Positions 1 through 6,318 of a DNA stretch of 6,481 nt are shown here, piece by piece. Position numbers and translations under genes: made by a program. The notes beneath the pieces are model-generated. The model ran no database searches, was not told the DNA's origin, and was given only the letters and a program-made list of their open reading frames with translations. The DNA is from Gemmatimonadota bacterium (GTDB taxonomy: Bacteria; ARS69), in the NCBI GenBank assembly GCA_021604925.1, contig BQJX01000169.1:1-6481 (forward strand). The letters are read 5' to 3'. Within the stretch, counting starts at the first letter, position 1. Every line of letters starts with the position of its first letter.

Positions 1-413
1 AGATGGATCTGGATCAGGACTTCTTTGAGGCCGGGATCGGGGTCCGACTCCCGCTGTTCAACCGCAACCAGGGCGAAGTCCAGGAGGCACTCGCCGGCGT
101 GCACCAGGCGGAGCAGCGGGCGCGGACCGTACGGAGTGACCTGGTCGCCCAACTTACGATCGCAAACCGGGATCGTTCCCTGGCCGCGAGCCAACTGGCC
201 ACTCACCGGGACGTCCTGGAGCCGGCGGCCGAGCGGGGGCTGCAACAGGCGCGAGCCGCCTATCAAGCCGGGACGCTGTCCTTCCTGGAATTGCTCGACG
301 CGCAACAGGCCTACGCCCGGGTGCGCATTCGCACGCTCGAACTCGAACGAGACTTCCGTCTGGCCACCGCGGAGCTTTCCGGCCTCGCGGGCCTCGGACC
401 CTATCAGGACTAG
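1..413 (+). CDS. TolC/CzcC-type outer-membrane efflux channel, C-terminal part (5' end outside window)
   Basis: This is the last ~136 residues of an outer membrane efflux protein (OEP/TolC family), the channel through which a tripartite RND pump releases its substrate outside the cell. The frame is open to the window edge and the ATG at base 3 is internal, so the true start is upstream. Visible family features are the strand-then-helix junction 'GVRLPLFNRNQGEVQEA', where this family turns from a beta strand of the barrel into the second long periplasmic helix, and the late segment 'AYQAGTLSFLELLDAQQAY', the usual G-x-hydrophobic-LELLDAQ signature near the C-terminal helix. The helices are rich in Ala, Gln, Arg and Leu, as expected for a coiled-coil alpha barrel. 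It lies 9 bases before the adaptor gene, so it is the CzcC/CusC-equivalent of this operon. Whether it is lipid-anchored cannot be judged without the N-terminus. The family is secure; the name czcC is not claimed. Confidence 0.9.
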   Translation, partial: MDLDQDFFEAGIGVRLPLFNRNQGEVQEALAGVHQAEQRARTVRSDLVAQLTIANRDRSLAASQLATHRDVLEPAAERGLQQARAAYQAGTLSFLELLDAQQAYARVRIRTLELERDFRLATAELSGLAGLGPYQD

Positions 414-417
414 GAGA
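412..417 (+). promoter_or_regulatory. Shine-Dalgarno site of the adaptor gene
   Basis: AGGAGA overlaps the stop codon of the upstream channel gene and ends 5 bases before the ATG at 423. It supports that start and suggests translational coupling between channel and adaptor. Confidence 0.7.
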
Positions 418-422
418 CCCTC

Positions 423-1961
423 ATGTCACGGACAACCATCTTCATCGTGGCGCTGCCGCTGATCATCGTCCTGGCCGGTGCCTGTGGGCGGGACGACGCC
501 GGGAACACCGCCGAGGAACCCCAGGGAACCACGGCGACCGCTGCCTTCTGCGAGGAGCATCAGATTGCGGAGGCACAGTGCCCGTTCTGCAACCCGGAAC
601 TGGTCGAGACCCTGGGCTGGTGCCAGGGGCACGACGTTCCGGAGGCCTTCTGCTACCGGTGCAATCCGGACCTCATCCCGGCCTTCCAGGCCACGGGCGA
701 CTGGTGCGCAGGGCATGATCGCCCGGAATCCCAGTGCTACATCTGCAATCCGGAACTCGACCCCGCCCGCCAGGGAGCGGCCCTGGAAGGTCCGGCCCCG
801 ACTTCGCTGCAAGCCGGTACGCCCGCGCGGGATCTGCCCCGAAGCCAACGGTCTCCGGACGTCTACTGCACCACGCAGGATCTCGTCGTGCAGTTCGAAT
901 CCGCCGACATCTCGCGCCAGGCCGGACTTGAGTTCGCGTCGGCGGAGCGCCGGGCGATCACCAAGGTCGTGGAGTGCAACGCCCGTCTCGCGTACGACGG
1001 CAACCGGCACGCCCGCCTCTCCTCCCAGGTTCCCGGCATCGTGGCGGGAATCCATGCCAACCCGGGGGATGTGGTCGAAGCGGGACAGCCGCTCATCACG
1101 ATCACTTCCTCCGAACTCGGGGTGGCCAAGGCCTCCTACCTGCAGGCACTGGCCGCGCTGGACTTGCGGGAACAGAACCACGCGCGCGAGACCAGTCTCC
1201 TCGCCCAGGGAGCCGGCACCGAGCGCGGCGCTCTGGACGCGCGGATGGAGTTGGCCGAAGGGCGGATCGCCGCCTCCCGGACGGAACAGGACCTCCTCCG
1301 ACTGGGCCTCTCTCCGCACCAGATCGAGCAGGTCGCGGAGCGCCAGGACACGAGCCCCCAGTACGTTCTCTCCGCCCCCTTTTCCGGCACCGTCGTGGAG
1401 CGAACCGGAGCGGTCGGCGAGGTCGTCGACCCGACGCGTCCCCTCTTCGCCGTTGCCGACGTGTCCCGGCTGTGGGCCCTCCTGGATGTCTTCGAGTCCG
1501 ACCTCCACGAGATCCGGGTCGGCCAGCCGGTGATCCTTCAGGTCGAAGGGCTCCGGGGAAGTCCGGTCCCCGGCGTGATCACCTGGGTTGCGTCCGAGGT
1601 CGACCCGCGCACGCGCACGCTGGAGGCGCGCGCCGAGGTGGAGAACCCGAGCGGAGCGCTCAAGGCCAACCTGTTCGCCACGGCCTCCATCGAGGTGCGC
1701 GATCGCTACCCCGCCGTCGTCGTTCCGATCGACGCCGTTCAGTGGGAAGGCTGCTGCAACGTCGTCTTCGTGAAGCGGTCCGACGTCCTCTACGAGCCCC
1801 GCAAGGTGCAGCTGGGTGTGAACACGGGCACCATGTACGAGGTTGTCCGCGGCCTGCAGCCCGGCGAGAACGTGGTGACCCAGGGGAGCTTCCTGCTCAA
1901 GACCGAGATCCTGAAGGGGAGCGTCGGGGCCGGGTGCTGCGAAGTGCAGCCGGGGGCGTAG
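423..1961 (+). CDS. CusB/CzcB-type RND periplasmic adaptor with three N-terminal Cys/His metal-binding-like modules
   Basis: This 512-residue membrane fusion protein links the inner-membrane pump to the outer-membrane channel and, in heavy-metal systems, can hand metal to the pump. The N-terminus is a signal peptide (Arg3, hydrophobic core about 6-18) ending in a lipobox-like LAGAC, so Cys21 is probably lipidated. Residues 42-112 hold three copies of C-x2-H-x6-C-x2-C followed by NP[ED]L. A Pro/Ala/Arg linker follows, with another Cys at 149. The adaptor core is typical: first lipoyl half about 197-231, alpha-helical hairpin about 233-307, second lipoyl half about 314-345, beta barrel to about 426, then a membrane-proximal domain. 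Cys-Cys pairs sit at 444-445 and 505-506. The ATG is chosen for its Shine-Dalgarno and signal peptide. Family and role are secure from the core and operon position; metal binding by the modules and Cys pairs is inferred. The extra N-terminal region makes it longer than the usual ~400-residue adaptor. Confidence 0.93.
   Translation: MSRTTIFIVALPLIIVLAGACGRDDAGNTAEEPQGTTATAAFCEEHQIAEAQCPFCNPELVETLGWCQGHDVPEAFCYRCNPDLIPAFQATGDWCAGHDRPESQCYICNPELDPARQGAALEGPAPTSLQAGTPARDLPRSQRSPDVYCTTQDLVVQFESADISRQAGLEFASAERRAITKVVECNARLAYDGNRHARLSSQVPGIVAGIHANPGDVVEAGQPLITITSSELGVAKASYLQALAALDLREQNHARETSLLAQGAGTERGALDARMELAEGRIAASRTEQDLLRLGLSPHQIEQVAERQDTSPQYVLSAPFSGTVVERTGAVGEVVDPTRPLFAVADVSRLWALLDVFESDLHEIRVGQPVILQVEGLRGSPVPGVITWVASEVDPRTRTLEARAEVENPSGALKANLFATASIEVRDRYPAVVVPIDAVQWEGCCNVVFVKRSDVLYEPRKVQLGVNTGTMYEVVRGLQPGENVVTQGSFLLKTEILKGSVGAGCCEVQPGA
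546..758 (+). repeat. Three tandem CHCC modules in the adaptor coding sequence
   Basis: Residues 42-60, 66-84 and 94-112 of the adaptor repeat the pattern [FW]-C-x2-H-x2-[AP]-E-[AS]-x-C-x2-C-N-P-[ED]-L. Ligand candidates are C43/H46/C53/C56, C67/H70/C77/C80 and C95/H98/C105/C108. Repeat starts are 24 and 28 residues apart. The copies have diverged in DNA and in non-ligand residues, so this is an old, selected protein repeat rather than a recent slippage event. Three Cys and one His per module is the stoichiometry of a small structural or exchangeable metal site, but no metal can be assigned from sequence. Confidence 0.85.
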
Positions 1962-1965
1962 GGAG
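1961..1965 (+). promoter_or_regulatory. Shine-Dalgarno site of the pump gene
   Basis: GGGAG starts at the last base of the adaptor stop codon and ends 5 bases before the ATG at 1971. It fixes the pump start and mirrors the arrangement at the channel-adaptor junction. Confidence 0.65.
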
Positions 1966-1970
1966 CAACC

Positions 1971-4900
1971 ATGCTGAACGCGATCATCTCATGGTCCCTC
2001 GACCACCGCGTGCTCGTCATCGTCCTGTCTCTCGTCATGGCGGTGATCGGGGTCGGCTCTCTGCTGCATCTGCCGATCGACGCGTTCCCCGACACGACGC
2101 CCGTTCACGTCCAGATCAACACCGTGGCGCCGGCGCTGTCGCCGCTGGAGGTCGAGCAACAGATCACGTTCCCGATCGAGCAGGCGATCGGCGGTCTGCC
2201 GGGTCTCGAGGAAGTCCGCTCCATCTCGAAGTTCGGGCTCTCGGTCGTGACGGTCACGTTCGAGGAGCACGTGGAGATCTACTTCGCGCGGCAGCTCGTC
2301 ATGGAACGACTGCAGACCGTGGAGCTTCCCGAGGGAATCGCCAGCCCCGAGATGGGACCGGTGGCCACGGGCCTGGGCGAGATCTTCCACTACGTGGTGC
2401 GAAGCGATCGCCACTCGCTCATGGAGCTCACGACCCTCCACGACTGGGTCATCAAACCGCGCCTGCGCTCCGTGCCCGGGGTGGCGGAGGTGAACACCTG
2501 GGGCGGCCAGCGCAAGCAGTACCAGGTCCTGGTGGAGCCCTCGCGACTGGTCAAGTACGACCTGTCACTGGACGACGTGTTCCGTGCGCTCGAAGGGAAC
2601 AACCTGAACGTGGGGGGCGGCTACCTCGTCCAGGCCGGCGAGATGCAGGTCGTGCAGGGGGTGGCGTTGACCACGGATCTGCGCCAGCTCGAAGACATCG
2701 TCGTCACCGCGCACGAGGGCGTGCCGGTCCGGATCCGTGATCTTGGAGACGTGCGCGAGGGGCACGAGATCCGTCGCGGAGCCGTGACGGCGTTCGGGGA
2801 AGGCGAGGTGGTCCTCGGTCTTGGGTTCATGTTGATGGGCGAGAACAGCCACGAGGTGGCCGGGCTCCTTCGCGAGCGGCTGGCCGAGGTTTGCGAGACC
2901 CTGCCCGAAGGGGTCGAAGTCACTTCGGTGTACGAGCGAACCGACCTCGTGGACCAGGTGCTGGACACCGTGAAGGAGAATCTCTTCGAGGGGGCGCTCC
3001 TCGTCATCGCCGTGCTGTTCACGTTCCTGGGCAATCTCCGGGCGGGACTGATCGTGGCGGCGGCCATTCCGCTGTCCATGTTGTTTGCCGTCACCGGCAT
3101 GCTCCGCTTCGGGATCGCCGGCAGTCTCATGAGTCTGGGGGCCATCGACTTCGGCCTCATTGTGGACAGCTCGGTGATCATGATCGAGAACAGCGTGCGG
3201 CGCCTGGCCGACCCGAAGCAACGCGGGTCCGTGCTCGAGACGGTGCGCGACGCCGCCATCGAGGTGCGCAAGCCCACCATGTACGGCGAGCTGATCATCG
3301 CGATCGTCTTCCTGCCGGTCCTCACGCTCGAAGGGATCGAGGGGAGACTCTTCCGGCCCATGGCGCTGACGCTGCTGTTCGCTCTGGGCGGGTCCCTCCT
3401 GCTCTCGTTGACGCTCATGCCGGTTCTCGCCAGCCTGGTGCTCCGGCCCAAGGCCGAGCATCGGGAGCCGCGCCTGGTGTCGCTGATGAAGCGGCTGTAT
3501 CGCCCGGTGCTCGGCACCGCCCTTGCGCGCCCGGCTCCGATCATCGCCGGTGCGGTGATCCTGCTTGCGGGCGCCGGGCTCCTGTCCACGCGCATCGGGT
3601 CCGAGTTCATTCCCCGGCTCTCGGAGATGGGGATCGTGATCAACACGGTGCGACTGGCGGGCGTTTCGCTGGAGGAGTCGGTTCGCTACGGGGGCCAGTT
3701 GGAGAAGGTGCTGATGGAGAAGTACCCGGACGAGGTCCTTCATGCCTGGGTGCGGACCGGAACTCCCGAAGTCGCCACCGACCCGATGGGGATCGAGGTC
3801 TCCGACGTGTTCATCACGCTCAGGCCACGTCGCGAGTGGACGCGGGCCAAGACCCAGGGCGACCTGGTGGACCTCATGAGTCAGGAGTTGTCCGGGCTCC
3901 CCGGCATGCGGATGATCTTTACGCAGCCGATCGAGATGCGCGTCAACGAGATGATCGCCGGGATCCGGACGGACGTGGGCATCAAGATCTTCGGCGACGA
4001 CCTGGACGTGCTCCGGGAGAAGGCCGCCGAGGTGGGCGCCGTGATCGATGAGATCCAGGGGAGCGCCGATCTCTACATCGAGCAGATCACGGGGCAGCCG
4101 GTGCTCGAGGTGCGAGTCGACCAGGACGCGGTGGCGCGGCACGGAGTCTCGGCCCGGCACGTGCTGGAGGTCGTGGAGTCCATCGGCGGGGTCCAGGTCG
4201 GCGAGGTTCGCGAAGGCCAGAGGCGCTTCGATCTCGTGGTTCGACTCCCGGACCGATACCGCACCGACGTGGAGGCGGTCCGCCGGGTCCTGGTCTCGAC
4301 CGCCGCGGGCGAGCGGATTCCGCTGGAACGACTGGCGACGATCCGCCAGGTCGAGGGCCCCTCCACGATCACGCGGGAGTGGCAACGCCGCCGCATCGTC
4401 GTGCAGTGCAACGTGCGCGGCCGCGACGTCGGGAGCTTCGTGGAGGAAGCGAGAGATCGGATCCTCGAAGACGTGGAACTACCGCCCGGCTACTTCGTAG
4501 CGTTCGCCGGTCAGTTCGAACACATGGAGCGGGCCCGCCTCCGGCTGACGATCGTCGTCCCGCTGGCGTTGGCGCTGATCCTCTTCCTGCTCTACACGAG
4601 CACCGGTACGTTCCGGGACGCCCTCATCATCTTTACCGGCGCTCCGTTCGCGACGGTCGGCGGTCTCCTTTCGCTGTGGATGCGCGGCATGCCGTTCACG
4701 GTATCCGCGGGAGTCGGCTTTGTGGCGGTGTCCGGGGTCGCGATGCTCGCCGGATTGGTCCTGGTCTCCACCATCCGGCGTCTGGTGGACAGCGGGATGG
4801 ATCTGCGCGCGGCAATCGAGGAGAGCGCGCTGGTGAGACTGCGCCCCATCCTGATGACCACGCTGGTCGCAAGCCTGGGCTTTGTCCCCATGGCCGTGAA

Positions 4901-5033
4901 CACGGGCGTCGGGGCGGAAGTGCAGCGCCCGTTGGCAACGGTGGTGGTCGGTGGCGTGATCTCCGCGAACATCCTCACGCTCGTGGTCCTTCCGGCCATC
5001 TATCGGGTCTTCGGAAGGGGCCGTGCTCGCTAG
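1971..5033 (+). CDS. czcA: CusA/CzcA-family heavy-metal efflux RND pump (HME-RND)
   Basis: This is a complete 1020-residue proton-driven inner-membrane pump, normal length for the heavy-metal RND class. TM1 is at about 13-32, TM2-6 at about 341-488, TM7 at about 522-540 and TM8-12 at about 858-1010, with two large periplasmic loops between. TM4 carries 'DFGLIVDSSVIMIEN' (D393, D399, E406), the charged relay motif of CzcA-like pumps. The start 'MLNAIISWSLDHR' is typical. Compared from memory with E. coli CusA, the Cu/Ag-binding methionines M573, M623 and M672 align with N558, V610 and E660. 'TGLGEIF' (E137) and the acidic residues D604, E609, D612, E655 and E660 look more like the divalent-ion (CzcA/ZneA) branch. 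A Zn, Co, Cd or Ni substrate is therefore inferred, not shown; the symbol czcA marks the subfamily only. The gene is the last of the operon and ends at the convergent junction. Confidence 0.95.
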   Translation: MLNAIISWSLDHRVLVIVLSLVMAVIGVGSLLHLPIDAFPDTTPVHVQINTVAPALSPLEVEQQITFPIEQAIGGLPGLEEVRSISKFGLSVVTVTFEEHVEIYFARQLVMERLQTVELPEGIASPEMGPVATGLGEIFHYVVRSDRHSLMELTTLHDWVIKPRLRSVPGVAEVNTWGGQRKQYQVLVEPSRLVKYDLSLDDVFRALEGNNLNVGGGYLVQAGEMQVVQGVALTTDLRQLEDIVVTAHEGVPVRIRDLGDVREGHEIRRGAVTAFGEGEVVLGLGFMLMGENSHEVAGLLRERLAEVCETLPEGVEVTSVYERTDLVDQVLDTVKENLFEGALLVIAVLFTFLGNLRAGLIVAAAIPLSMLFAVTGMLRFGIAGSLMSLGAIDFGLIVDSSVIMIENSVRRLADPKQRGSVLETVRDAAIEVRKPTMYGELIIAIVFLPVLTLEGIEGRLFRPMALTLLFALGGSLLLSLTLMPVLASLVLRPKAEHREPRLVSLMKRLYRPVLGTALARPAPIIAGAVILLAGAGLLSTRIGSEFIPRLSEMGIVINTVRLAGVSLEESVRYGGQLEKVLMEKYPDEVLHAWVRTGTPEVATDPMGIEVSDVFITLRPRREWTRAKTQGDLVDLMSQELSGLPGMRMIFTQPIEMRVNEMIAGIRTDVGIKIFGDDLDVLREKAAEVGAVIDEIQGSADLYIEQITGQPVLEVRVDQDAVARHGVSARHVLEVVESIGGVQVGEVREGQRRFDLVVRLPDRYRTDVEAVRRVLVSTAAGERIPLERLATIRQVEGPSTITREWQRRRIVVQCNVRGRDVGSFVEEARDRILEDVELPPGYFVAFAGQFEHMERARLRLTIVVPLALALILFLLYTSTGTFRDALIIFTGAPFATVGGLLSLWMRGMPFTVSAGVGFVAVSGVAMLAGLVLVSTIRRLVDSGMDLRAAIEESALVRLRPILMTTLVASLGFVPMAVNTGVGAEVQRPLATVVVGGVISANILTLVVLPAIYRVFGRGRAR

Positions 5034-5081
5034 CGTCGCGCCGGCTTCGCGTGGTGCACGGCCGCCTGACAGGAACGCTAG
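5030..5081. terminator. Inverted repeat at the convergent gene junction, possible bidirectional terminator
   Basis: CTAGCGT at 5030-5036 is the exact inverse of ACGCTAG at 5075-5081, and each arm contains the TAG stop of one converging gene. Between them a second hairpin can form: GGC at 5043-5045 pairs with GCC at 5061-5063, and CGTG at 5050-5053 with CACG at 5057-5060, with a TTCG bulge. There is no T-tract on either strand, so this is not a classic intrinsic terminator. The position makes a role in ending both transcripts plausible. Confidence 0.35.
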
Positions 5082-5935
5082 ACGATCCCTTGCAGGTTCC
5101 TCGTGATGGTGGGCAAACGGTCACGGAGATCCTCATAGATCGAAGCCGGAATGCCCAGGTCTTCCAGGGACTCCAGCGGATCATCCGACGTCACGCCGTC
5201 GGCCCCGATCCCTGCGGCGCGGGCAATCCGCTCCCCTGCGTGAACCGCGACGACCAGTGGCCCGAAGTCCCTCGACGTCTGAGGGTCGTGGTGCCACCGA
5301 ACCGCGTTCACCAGGGCCTCTGGGAACTTCCAAAGTTCCACGAGCGCGGCCCCAACCTCGTCCCGGTCAACTCCCGTTGCGTCTTGCTCCATGTCGCGCG
5401 TCTCCTGGTTTTCCACAGCGCGTCCCTGTTCCCGGTGCCTGACCAGAGGCTCATCAAGGACGATCATGCCAACGTCGTGGAGGAGGCCGGCCGGAAACGC
5501 CCTCCCCTCCAGTTCGGGATGTCCGATTCCTTTGACGATCTCCGAGGCCGCGTGCGCCGTCGCAAGGCAGTGCGCCCAGAGATCCTCCTTCTGGAGTCCG
5601 TACCCGGGCATCTTCGGCCGAAAGATCCCGGTCATCCCCACAGAGATCGCGAGTTTCAGGAAGGGAACGTTCCCGATGAGAACCAGACCTTCCTTCACGC
5701 TACCCACCTTGCGCTGCAGGCCGAATTGCGCGGAGTTGCATAGCCGGAGCAGCGCGGCAGTCAGCGCCGTATCCTTCTCGACGACGGGCACGAGCTTGCT
5801 GACTTCCACGACCGGGTCGGTCAGCAGGCTGCGCAGCAAACTCAGAGATTGCGGAAGCGGAACGAGATCGCTCATCGGCGCAATGAGCCGGGAAACTCGC
5901 TGCTTCTTCGAGCGTAGGTGGTCGCCGATCACCAT
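5078..5935 (-). CDS. HDOD-domain protein, probable non-catalytic signalling or regulatory protein
   Basis: With the ATG at 5935 the product has 285 residues. A short basic N-terminus (about 1-20) leads into an HDOD domain (about 25-225): 'LVPLPQSLSLLRSLL', 'DTALTAALLRLCNSAQFGL', 'LWAHCLATAH', 'AGLLHDVGMIVLDEPL' (H153, D154), 'EVGAALVELWKFPEAL' and 'WHHDP' (H215, H216). HDOD domains are HD-superfamily relatives usually linked to signalling and often lacking a full metal site. Here the His usually found just before 'EVGA' is replaced (R-D at 191-192), so hydrolase activity is unlikely. No second domain is attached; no signal peptide or membrane segment is seen. The ATG at 5935 is preferred because GGGAGGGGG lies directly before it. 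An upstream extension to 6103 is open but has poor family fit, and the ATG at 5875 lacks a ribosome site. The gene converges on the efflux operon; no functional link is evident. Confidence 0.85.
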   Translation of the reverse strand: MVIGDHLRSKKQRVSRLIAPMSDLVPLPQSLSLLRSLLTDPVVEVSKLVPVVEKDTALTAALLRLCNSAQFGLQRKVGSVKEGLVLIGNVPFLKLAISVGMTGIFRPKMPGYGLQKEDLWAHCLATAHAASEIVKGIGHPELEGRAFPAGLLHDVGMIVLDEPLVRHREQGRAVENQETRDMEQDATGVDRDEVGAALVELWKFPEALVNAVRWHHDPQTSRDFGPLVVAVHAGERIARAAGIGADGVTSDDPLESLEDLGIPASIYEDLRDRLPTITRNLQGIV

Positions 5936-5944
5936 CCCCCTCCC
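5936..5944 (-). promoter_or_regulatory. Purine-rich ribosome-binding site of the HDOD gene
   Basis: On the minus strand GGGAGGGGG runs directly into the ATG at 5935. The GGAGG core (5943-5939) lies only 3 bases from the start codon, a short spacing, but no other in-frame ATG nearby has a comparable site. This decides the start call. Confidence 0.45.
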
Positions 5945-5952
5945 ACCGTTGC

Positions 5953-5966
5953 GGGGACCGATCCCC
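5953..5966 (-). other. Small hairpin in the HDOD gene leader
   Basis: On the minus strand GGGGA-TCGG-TCCCC forms a perfect 5-base-pair stem with a 4-base loop, 17 bases before the chosen ATG and just upstream of its ribosome-binding site. The 5' arm overlaps a second purine-rich GGGGAGGGGA run that could itself bind ribosomes. It may tune translation or protect the transcript; it could also be chance in GC-rich DNA. Confidence 0.3.
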
Positions 5967-6220
5967 TCCCCTTGAATTCGGAAGCGCCCCATTCCTGAAT
6001 TAGCTCTTAGCAATTCCATATGTAGCATACAGCTCGCCTTGGCGCTACACCGTTCCGATGGCGTAACAAGGCGCCCACACACCCTATTGGAGGTTATTTG
6101 CATATCAGTGCCGTCGCCCGGGCCCCGATCTCAGGCTCGCGCGGGGAAGCGCAGAAGGCAGGGGGAGGCCCGGGGAGGGTCCAGGAGGAGTCGAGCTCTC
6201 TTGGATGCGGCTTCAGGAAA

Positions 6221-6297
6221 TGGTGGGCAAAGAGGGATTCGAACCCCCGACCCCCTGCGTGTAAAGCAGGTGCTCTAACCAGCTGAGCTATTCGCCC
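6221..6297 (-). tRNA. tRNA-Val (anticodon UAC), CCA end encoded
   Basis: The minus strand folds into a complete 77-base cloverleaf. The acceptor stem is GGGCGAA with TTTGCCC (one G-U pair), the D stem GCTC/GAGC with loop AGCTGGTTA, the anticodon stem CCTGC/GCAGG with loop TTTACAC giving anticodon TAC (reads GUA and related Val codons), the variable loop GGGTC, and the T stem GGGGG/CCCTC around TTCGAAT. The discriminator A and CCA are in the genome. It lies 21 bases after the stop codon of the small membrane-protein gene on the same strand, so both may be on one transcript from which the tRNA is processed. Confidence 0.97.
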
Positions 6298-6318
6298 ATC
6301 CAGACACGGCGCGGGACG

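Larger units (their letters stand above)
5936..6220 (-). other. Non-coding stretch between tRNA-Val and the HDOD gene
   Basis: I see no supportable gene here. Reading along the minus strand, 6220-6141 would be strongly C-rich RNA (38 C, 16 G in 80 bases), 6105-5995 is less GC-rich and is where a promoter of the HDOD gene would be expected, and 5990-5936 is G-rich leader. Weak promoter-like words occur on the minus strand (TTGTTA at 6069-6064, TATGCT at 6029-6024), but none has a convincing partner at 16-18 bases, so no promoter is called. Confidence 0.5.

Noticed and set aside
974..2740. 588-residue plus-strand open frame in another phase across the adaptor-pump junction
   Set aside because: Its product is an Arg/Gly/Pro/Ala-rich frame shadow that crosses the boundary of two clear genes, with no recognisable domain.
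2565..4385. 606-residue open frame on the minus strand opposite the pump gene
   Set aside because: It lies wholly inside the pump gene, has a low-complexity composition rich in His, Asp, Arg and Gln, and shows no domain. Long antisense frames are expected opposite GC-rich genes.
4379..5743. 454-residue plus-strand open frame running from the pump end into the HDOD gene
   Set aside because: It overlaps the end of the pump in the wrong phase and is antisense to the HDOD gene; composition is shadow-like.
5936..6103. N-terminal extension of the HDOD protein to an ATG at 6103
   Set aside because: The 56 extra residues show no family similarity, run through the AT-richer probable promoter and leader region, and have weaker ribosome sites than the ATG at 5935.
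6123..6146. CCCCG/CGGGG hairpin between tRNA and HDOD gene as an intrinsic terminator
   Set aside because: It has only five pairs, a 14-base loop and no T-tract; this is likely chance in GC-rich sequence.
6143..6179. G-runs on the plus strand as a possible G-quadruplex
   Set aside because: Runs of three or more G are separated by loops of about 14, 6 and 1 bases, outside the usual pattern, and the transcribed minus strand would carry C rather than G.
6039..6286. Plus-strand short frames ending in 'GIRTPDPLRVKQVL' and 'RDSNPRPPACKAGALTS'
   Set aside because: These are the well-known false proteins produced by translating the reverse strand of a tRNA gene. Here they cover tRNA-Val, although one has a GGAGG ahead of a TTG.
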